A stretch of DNA of 64,000 nucleotides. Origin: Tuwongella immobilis. Lineage in GTDB: Bacteria > Planctomycetota > Planctomycetia > Gemmatales > Gemmataceae. A program made the position numbers and the translations under genes. The notes beneath the pieces are model-generated. The model did not search any database, was not told where the DNA came from, and saw only the letters and a program-made list of their open reading frames with translations. Below are positions 59,519 to 64,000 of the stretch, piece by piece (positions within the stretch are counted from its first letter, which is position 1; every line of letters starts with the position of its first letter). The stretch spans positions 1,054,001 to 1,118,000 of the forward strand of contig NZ_LR593887.1 in NCBI RefSeq assembly GCF_901538355.1. The letters are read 5' to 3'.

Positions 59519-62110
59519 ATGACTCGTGCGTTTTTTCTCATTGTGGCCATTGGCGTTTGGGCGCTGACCTGGGGGCCGATTCTGCTGGGAATTGGCTGGG
59601 CGGGGTTGCTCACCGAGGCAGCCACTCCCATCACCGGCATGGGCGACATTCCGGATGTCGGCACCGGCGGGCCAACCAACTCCGCCATTGGCACCGCCAC
59701 GGGCACCATCGCCGATTCGCCGCTGAATCCCTGGTTCAACTCCCGCTATGTCTCCGCGCTGTTGTTTCTGGTGCTGGTGCTGGTGGTGATCCGCGTCAGC
59801 AAATTCATGATGCACGAACAGCGCGTGGCGACAGTGCATCTGCTGTTGCTGATGCGATTCGGCGTCCTCTCCGCGATGGCGTCGATGGGGGTGGCCGCCT
59901 TGGGGCTGTGGATCGAGCCGGCCTATTTCGGCGGGCTGCTGGTGATGTTATCGCCGGGGCATCTGGTGTGGGTGACGGTGATTGCGCTGCTGTCGGCGTT
60001 TGCGTCGATGGCCATGGGCTTTGCCTTGGAGGTGAACGCGCATTGTCGCTACGGCACCTGCCCGGTTCAGGAATTATCCTGGGGCTGGAAGGAATGGGGA
60101 TTGTGGCTGCTGATGGGCAGTCTGGTGCCGGTGACCTGTCTGGTGCAGACGATCCGCGATGTGCCGGATCGGGCGATGGAATTGGTCGGCTGCCTGCTGC
60201 TGGGGGGCGTGGCGTCGGTGGGGGTGGTGCTGCTGGGTGCGGCGATTATCCAGCGAGTAGTGCATCCCGATTTGATGCTGCCGGGCTTGTGGCCACGCTG
60301 GATCTGCCGCGTGCCTTCGGAAACCATGACCGAACGCTGGTTTTATCGTCTTGGCTCGTGGATCGCTGTCGGCTTCTCCCGGCTAGGCAAAGGCTATGCC
60401 GAGGTGGATGAGAATGGGCAATCGCGGCTCAGTCCCGGGCATGCGCAACTCATTTGGGCGATGTTGTTTGGGTTGATGGGCTATGCCGCTGCCGGGTTGC
60501 TCAATCGCCTGGTGGGGCCAAGCGTCGATGTGTTTCCGCCCGTGTTCTATCTGCTGCTGCTCATCATGCTGAGCGGGCTGGTGCTGCAAGGCGGGAGTTT
60601 CTTTCTGGATTACTTCCGCGTGCCGACCCTGCTGACGCTGCTGGTGCTGTCGCTGGGCTTCTACTTTGTGTACGACACCGATCACTATTTCCGGCTGAAT
60701 CCCGACGAGGAGCCGATCGCCGCGGTCGATTCGCAGTCGGAGTCGTCGCCGGTTCCGACTGCGCCGGAGTCGCCCGCATCGCCGCCGCCGGGGAATCCGC
60801 TGGTGGAGAAGGAGCCATCCAAGGCCAATCCTGGAAAAATGGGGAAATCGAGCGATGTGCAGTCGGCCATGGCGCAGCGATCGGACCGCAAGCGGACTCC
60901 GCCAATGGTCGGGGCGGGGCGTGAATCGGCGCTGCCGAAAAAGCGCGTGCTGATCTGCGTGGCGGCGGCCGGTGGCGGTGTGCAGGCTTCCGCATGGACC
61001 GCGCAGGTGCTGACGAAGTTGGAAGAACGCTTTGGCGAGAATTTCTCGGATAATCTGGGCGTCGTGAGTGCGGTTTCGGGGGGCAGTCTGGGAACGATGG
61101 TCTACCTCGATTCGTGGGAGGAACTCCAGGCCGCGACCGATGCCACGCAGCGCCAGGAATTGTGGCAGCAAATCCGCGAGCATTCCCGAGCGTCGAGTTT
61201 GGCCGCGACCGGGCAAGGGCTGGCGTATCCCGATTTCTGGCGGTCGGTTTTTCCGCCGTTGGTGCATCGCGATGATGATCGGGGCACCCGCATCGAAGCC
61301 GCCTGGAAGAGTCGCATGCGCCACCCGGAACGGTCGCTCAACGATTGGGGGGAGAAGATGGCCAAAGGTGAAATGCCCATCGTCGTCTTCAATTCCACCA
61401 TCGTCGAAACGGGCCAACGGATGCTCCTTTGCCCGCTGCCCACCACCAGCAAAACGCCTTGCACCGGGCAGGCGACCTTTCGACAACTCACCGAAATGTA
61501 CCCGAATTCGCGCATGCGGGTCTCGACGGCGGTGCGGCTCTCCGCGACATTCCCGTATGTCATGCCCATGTGCAAACCCGCCGATGCCCCCAGTCCCGAG
61601 ACGGCATTCCATTTCTGCGATGGTGGCTATGCCGATAACGAAGGGATTATGTCGATCTTGGAATGGCTCGATGAATATCAGGGCGAAAATCAGACGATTG
61701 TGATTCTGCGAATTCTCCCATTCCAGGCGTCCCCGCTCAGCGAAGCCAGTTCGCACAACGGCTGGTTCTATTCGTCGCTGGGGCCGATCTCGGCAATCGC
61801 GTCGGTGCGCAACACCTCGCAGGTCGAACGCAATGATCGCATGGTGCGATTATTCCGCGACTCGAAGAAGTGTGCCGAGAAGAATTTGAAGGTGGTTGAT
61901 GTGGTGTTCGAATTCACCGGGCAGAATCTGGCACCCATCTCTTGGCAACTGACCGAAGGACAGAAGCGGAATATCGACAACGCCTGGCAGGTGTTGGAGG
62001 AGAACGCCAGTCGCAAGCAGGGGCCGATCGCCAAATTGGAAGAGATTTTGCAGATGCCGCCGCAACCGCAACCGCGAACGGGAGGCATCCCCACGCCGCG
62101 GATGCGCTAA
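59519..62110 (+). CDS. Polytopic membrane protein with C-terminal patatin-like phospholipase domain
   Basis: The 863-residue product begins MTRAFFLIVAIGVWALTWGP and has about nine membrane segments in residues 1-400 (for example YVSALLFLVLVLVVIRV and LLTLLVLSLGFYFVYD). A Pro/Ser-rich linker leads to a patatin-like domain from about residue 475: RVLICVAAAGGGVQAS (oxyanion glycine loop), nucleophile S523 in SGGSLG and catalytic D701 in CDGGYADNEG. It would be a Ser-Asp lipid acyl hydrolase tethered to the membrane. The start at 59519 has AGGAG 12 nt upstream, a long spacing; a longer upstream frame overlaps the sulfatase and is unlikely. The substrate is unknown. Confidence 0.85.
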   Translation: MTRAFFLIVAIGVWALTWGPILLGIGWAGLLTEAATPITGMGDIPDVGTGGPTNSAIGTATGTIADSPLNPWFNSRYVSALLFLVLVLVVIRVSKFMMHEQRVATVHLLLLMRFGVLSAMASMGVAALGLWIEPAYFGGLLVMLSPGHLVWVTVIALLSAFASMAMGFALEVNAHCRYGTCPVQELSWGWKEWGLWLLMGSLVPVTCLVQTIRDVPDRAMELVGCLLLGGVASVGVVLLGAAIIQRVVHPDLMLPGLWPRWICRVPSETMTERWFYRLGSWIAVGFSRLGKGYAEVDENGQSRLSPGHAQLIWAMLFGLMGYAAAGLLNRLVGPSVDVFPPVFYLLLLIMLSGLVLQGGSFFLDYFRVPTLLTLLVLSLGFYFVYDTDHYFRLNPDEEPIAAVDSQSESSPVPTAPESPASPPPGNPLVEKEPSKANPGKMGKSSDVQSAMAQRSDRKRTPPMVGAGRESALPKKRVLICVAAAGGGVQASAWTAQVLTKLEERFGENFSDNLGVVSAVSGGSLGTMVYLDSWEELQAATDATQRQELWQQIREHSRASSLAATGQGLAYPDFWRSVFPPLVHRDDDRGTRIEAAWKSRMRHPERSLNDWGEKMAKGEMPIVVFNSTIVETGQRMLLCPLPTTSKTPCTGQATFRQLTEMYPNSRMRVSTAVRLSATFPYVMPMCKPADAPSPETAFHFCDGGYADNEGIMSILEWLDEYQGENQTIVILRILPFQASPLSEASSHNGWFYSSLGPISAIASVRNTSQVERNDRMVRLFRDSKKCAEKNLKVVDVVFEFTGQNLAPISWQLTEGQKRNIDNAWQVLEENASRKQGPIAKLEEILQMPPQPQPRTGGIPTPRMR

Positions 62111-62142
62111 CCTCGATCGATGCGTTGACGGTGGGCGATCCG

Positions 62143-63684
62143 TCAGCGCATCACGCCGGGGGTGAAGATGCCCGCGGGCAGGCTGCCACCGACGATCTCG
62201 ATTTTCTGCGCGTGATGCGAGCGGATGCCCGTGGCCTCGAATTGGCCCATCGCCCGGCCATCCGCATCGAGTCCGAGTTGTCGAAAGCGGAATAGTTCCT
62301 GCATCGAGATGACGTCGTTTTCCGATCCGGTGACTTCCGTAATGCTGGTGATGCGACGCGGGCCGCCGGTCAAGCGGCTGACCTGCACCACCAAATGCAC
62401 CGCCGATGCGATCTGCTGCCGAATCACCTTCAACGGCAGCTCCACCCCCATCATCACCATCATCTCCAGCCGGGAAAGCACATCGCGTGGCGAGTTGGCG
62501 TGCAGCGTGGTCATCGATCCTTCGTGGCCGGTGTTCATCGCCTGCAACATATCCAGCGTTTCCGGGCCGCGACATTCGCCAATGATGATGCGATTGGGCC
62601 GCATCCGCAGGGCGTTTTTCACCAAATCCCGCACCGTCACCGCGCCTTTTCCTTCCAGATTTGGCGGGCGAGTTTCCAGCGAGCCGACATGTTCCTGCTG
62701 CAACTGCAACTCGGCGGCATCTTCAATGGTGATGATGCGCTCATCATGCGGAATGAAGGCGGACAGCGCATTGAGCAGCGTGGTTTTCCCCGACCCGGTC
62801 CCACCGGAAACGACGATGTTCATCTTCGCACGCACGGCCTGGGACAAAAATTCGCTCATGCCTGCGGATAATGCTCCCAGCGCGACCAAATCCGGCATAT
62901 TCAGCCGTTTCGAGCCGAATCGCCGAATCGAGAGCATCGGCCCACGCAGCGACAGCGGCGGCACAATCGCGTTCACCCGCGACCCATCCGCCAGCCGTGC
63001 ATCCACCATCGGTGAGCTTTCATCCACCCGCCGACCGACTCGCGAGACAATTCGGCGAATGATTTCCAGCAATTGATCGTCGTCCCGAAATCGCACGGAA
63101 CTGCGTTCGAGTTTGCCGTGCCGTTCGACGTAGATTTGATTGGCCCCATTCACGAGAATATCGCAAATGCTGGGATCACTAAGCAGCCGTTCCAGCGGCC
63201 CCAACCCGAGTAAATCGTCCAGCAGTTCCTGCACCATCGCACTGCGGGCGGCCCCGGAAAGCGGAATTTGCAGGCTGCCAATGAGCTGTTCGATCCCGCG
63301 AGCCAACATGCCGCGTTGACGCTCGGGCGGAACTTTGGCCAATTCCGTCGGCTGAATCGCATCCACCAATTTGCTGTGCAGATGTGTTTTCAATTCCTCG
63401 AAATCGTGAATCTCCGCAGGAAGACTGGTCAGATTCAAGCGATGCGAAAGGTCGCCGGAATCGTCGTGCGGACTGGCATGAAATCCACCCCCCAGCGGAT
63501 GGGCACCCCCCAACCCCGGATGCAGGCCGCTCAGCCGTGGCGGAGGGAGCGGCGGTTGTGGCGGTTCGGTCACGGGATGCGGTGGCAGCACGCGCGGCGA
63601 TTCCGATGTGGTGGCTGACTCTTCCGGCGGATGGCTGAGGTCCCGCAGAAAATGAATCCGACGATTTGGTTGAGAGGGTTCCAT
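62143..63684 (-). CDS. cpaF: CpaF/TadA-type secretion ATPase
   Basis: The 513-residue product begins MEPSQPNRRIHFLRDLSHPP with a long Pro/His-rich, probably disordered N-terminus (about 1-90). The Tad/type IV secretion ATPase core follows: SICDILVNGANQIYVERHGK, VDARLADGSRVNAIVPPLS, Walker A SGGTGSGKTTLLN, Asp box IITIEDAAELQL, Walker B IIIGECRG and His box MTTLHANSPRD. The hexamer powers assembly of Flp/Tad pili or a related secretion system at the inner membrane. In the visible sequence only one unrelated fragment lies upstream on the same strand, so the partner genes (CpaB, CpaE, TadB/C) must lie elsewhere or beyond the edge. Confidence 0.95.
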   Translation of the reverse strand: MEPSQPNRRIHFLRDLSHPPEESATTSESPRVLPPHPVTEPPQPPLPPPRLSGLHPGLGGAHPLGGGFHASPHDDSGDLSHRLNLTSLPAEIHDFEELKTHLHSKLVDAIQPTELAKVPPERQRGMLARGIEQLIGSLQIPLSGAARSAMVQELLDDLLGLGPLERLLSDPSICDILVNGANQIYVERHGKLERSSVRFRDDDQLLEIIRRIVSRVGRRVDESSPMVDARLADGSRVNAIVPPLSLRGPMLSIRRFGSKRLNMPDLVALGALSAGMSEFLSQAVRAKMNIVVSGGTGSGKTTLLNALSAFIPHDERIITIEDAAELQLQQEHVGSLETRPPNLEGKGAVTVRDLVKNALRMRPNRIIIGECRGPETLDMLQAMNTGHEGSMTTLHANSPRDVLSRLEMMVMMGVELPLKVIRQQIASAVHLVVQVSRLTGGPRRITSITEVTGSENDVISMQELFRFRQLGLDADGRAMGQFEATGIRSHHAQKIEIVGGSLPAGIFTPGVMR

Positions 63685-63720
63685 CGTAGAATTCTCGTTT
63701 GGCGGAGCATCCGATGCGGA

Positions 63721-64000
63721 TTAGTGGGTCAGCCAATGAAGGAATCGCCCGATCCGCGATGGAGCCGATTCTGCCGCAACCGTCAGTAGTTCTGGGGTTT
63801 GCAGCAATTCCGCCAACAGTGCCCGCACATCTTCCAGCGGGGGCGCACTCGGCGATTGATCGCGGATGGGCAGCCCATTATTCGCGGCTTCCAAGACCGT
63901 TGTTCCCTGATTGCGAATGCAACGAATCGCGGATGTTTTCAGCAACTCTTGAATTTCGCTCAGGGTCGCACCGGGGCCGTGCGGCTGAAACCGGTTGACC
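63721..64000 (-). CDS. C-terminal end of an unknown protein (cut by window edge)
   Basis: The minus-strand frame is open from the right edge to the TGA-type stop at 63721, giving 92 visible residues, including the segments ATLSEIQELLKTSAIRCIRN, LEDVRALLAELLQTPELL and the end SRIGRFLHWLTH. It looks alpha-helical with no motif I can name. It ends 36 nt before the cpaF start and so is probably in the same operon; a role in the Tad-type system is possible but not shown. The start lies outside the window. Confidence 0.6.
   Translation of the reverse strand, partial: VNRFQPHGPGATLSEIQELLKTSAIRCIRNQGTTVLEAANNGLPIRDQSPSAPPLEDVRALLAELLQTPELLTVAAESAPSRIGRFLHWLTH

Overview
The window reads as chromosomal DNA of a non-photosynthetic planctomycete, most likely family Gemmataceae. 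The evidence is a set of lineage-typical families: TIGR02996 repeat-companion proteins, two DUF1559 prepilin-like proteins, a HYExAFE-family protein, many Hanks-type Ser/Thr kinases with DMG/DLG variants of the DFG motif, a DUF1570-like protein, a sulfatase and a Cys-rich planctomycete protein. The genus cannot be fixed from sequence alone. I found no tRNA, rRNA, CRISPR array, insertion sequence or phage gene.

Layout. (1) 1-9486, minus strand: six tandem paralogues with an N-terminal TIGR02996 module, a leucine-rich middle and a shared unnamed C-terminal module; the first is cut by the window edge. (2) 9666-22865: housekeeping and envelope genes: mfd, a lipoprotein PpiC-type isomerase, a HYExAFE protein, hisS, two secreted proteins (one collagen-like with a degenerate DUF1570 domain), a ComM/YifB ATPase with a clear promoter and a preceding intrinsic terminator, and a thioredoxin-fold secreted protein. 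(3) 22929-27561, minus strand: an AlgJ/AlgI-like O-acetylation pair, then DUF58 and MoxR. (4) 27823-32596: two membrane-anchored Ser/Thr kinases. (5) 33062-37227: a possible metal-related group: Cys-rich protein, cupredoxin-like protein, DUF1559 protein, PepSY membrane protein. (6) 37367-48999, minus strand: an 11-gene co-directional cluster with three Ser/Thr kinases, a membrane histidine-kinase-like protein, a [2Fe-2S] ferredoxin, two V4R-domain proteins flanking a small Ser-rich protein, two phycobilisome-fold proteins and a hybrid histidine-kinase-like protein. (7) 49684-52583 and onward: lipoprotein plus DUF1559, enolase-superfamily enzyme, secreted M20 amidohydrolase, a kinase/WD40/Ig-like chimera, sulfatase, membrane patatin. 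(8) 62143-64000, minus strand: CpaF/TadA-type secretion ATPase and the end of an unknown gene.

The most interesting part is region 6. Its parts list (V4R twice, phycobilisome-like globin fold, plant-type ferredoxin, Ser/Thr kinase) is, from memory, that of the cyanobacterial slr0144-slr0152 operon of Synechocystis, linked to photosystem II assembly, in which the kinase SpkG phosphorylates ferredoxin 5. Finding it in an apparently non-photosynthetic planctomycete, with no bilin-attachment cysteine at the canonical site and with added degenerate histidine kinases, suggests a redox or tetrapyrrole-linked signalling complex whose role is not photosynthesis. That functional reading is inference; the domain assignments come from motifs visible in the translated proteins.
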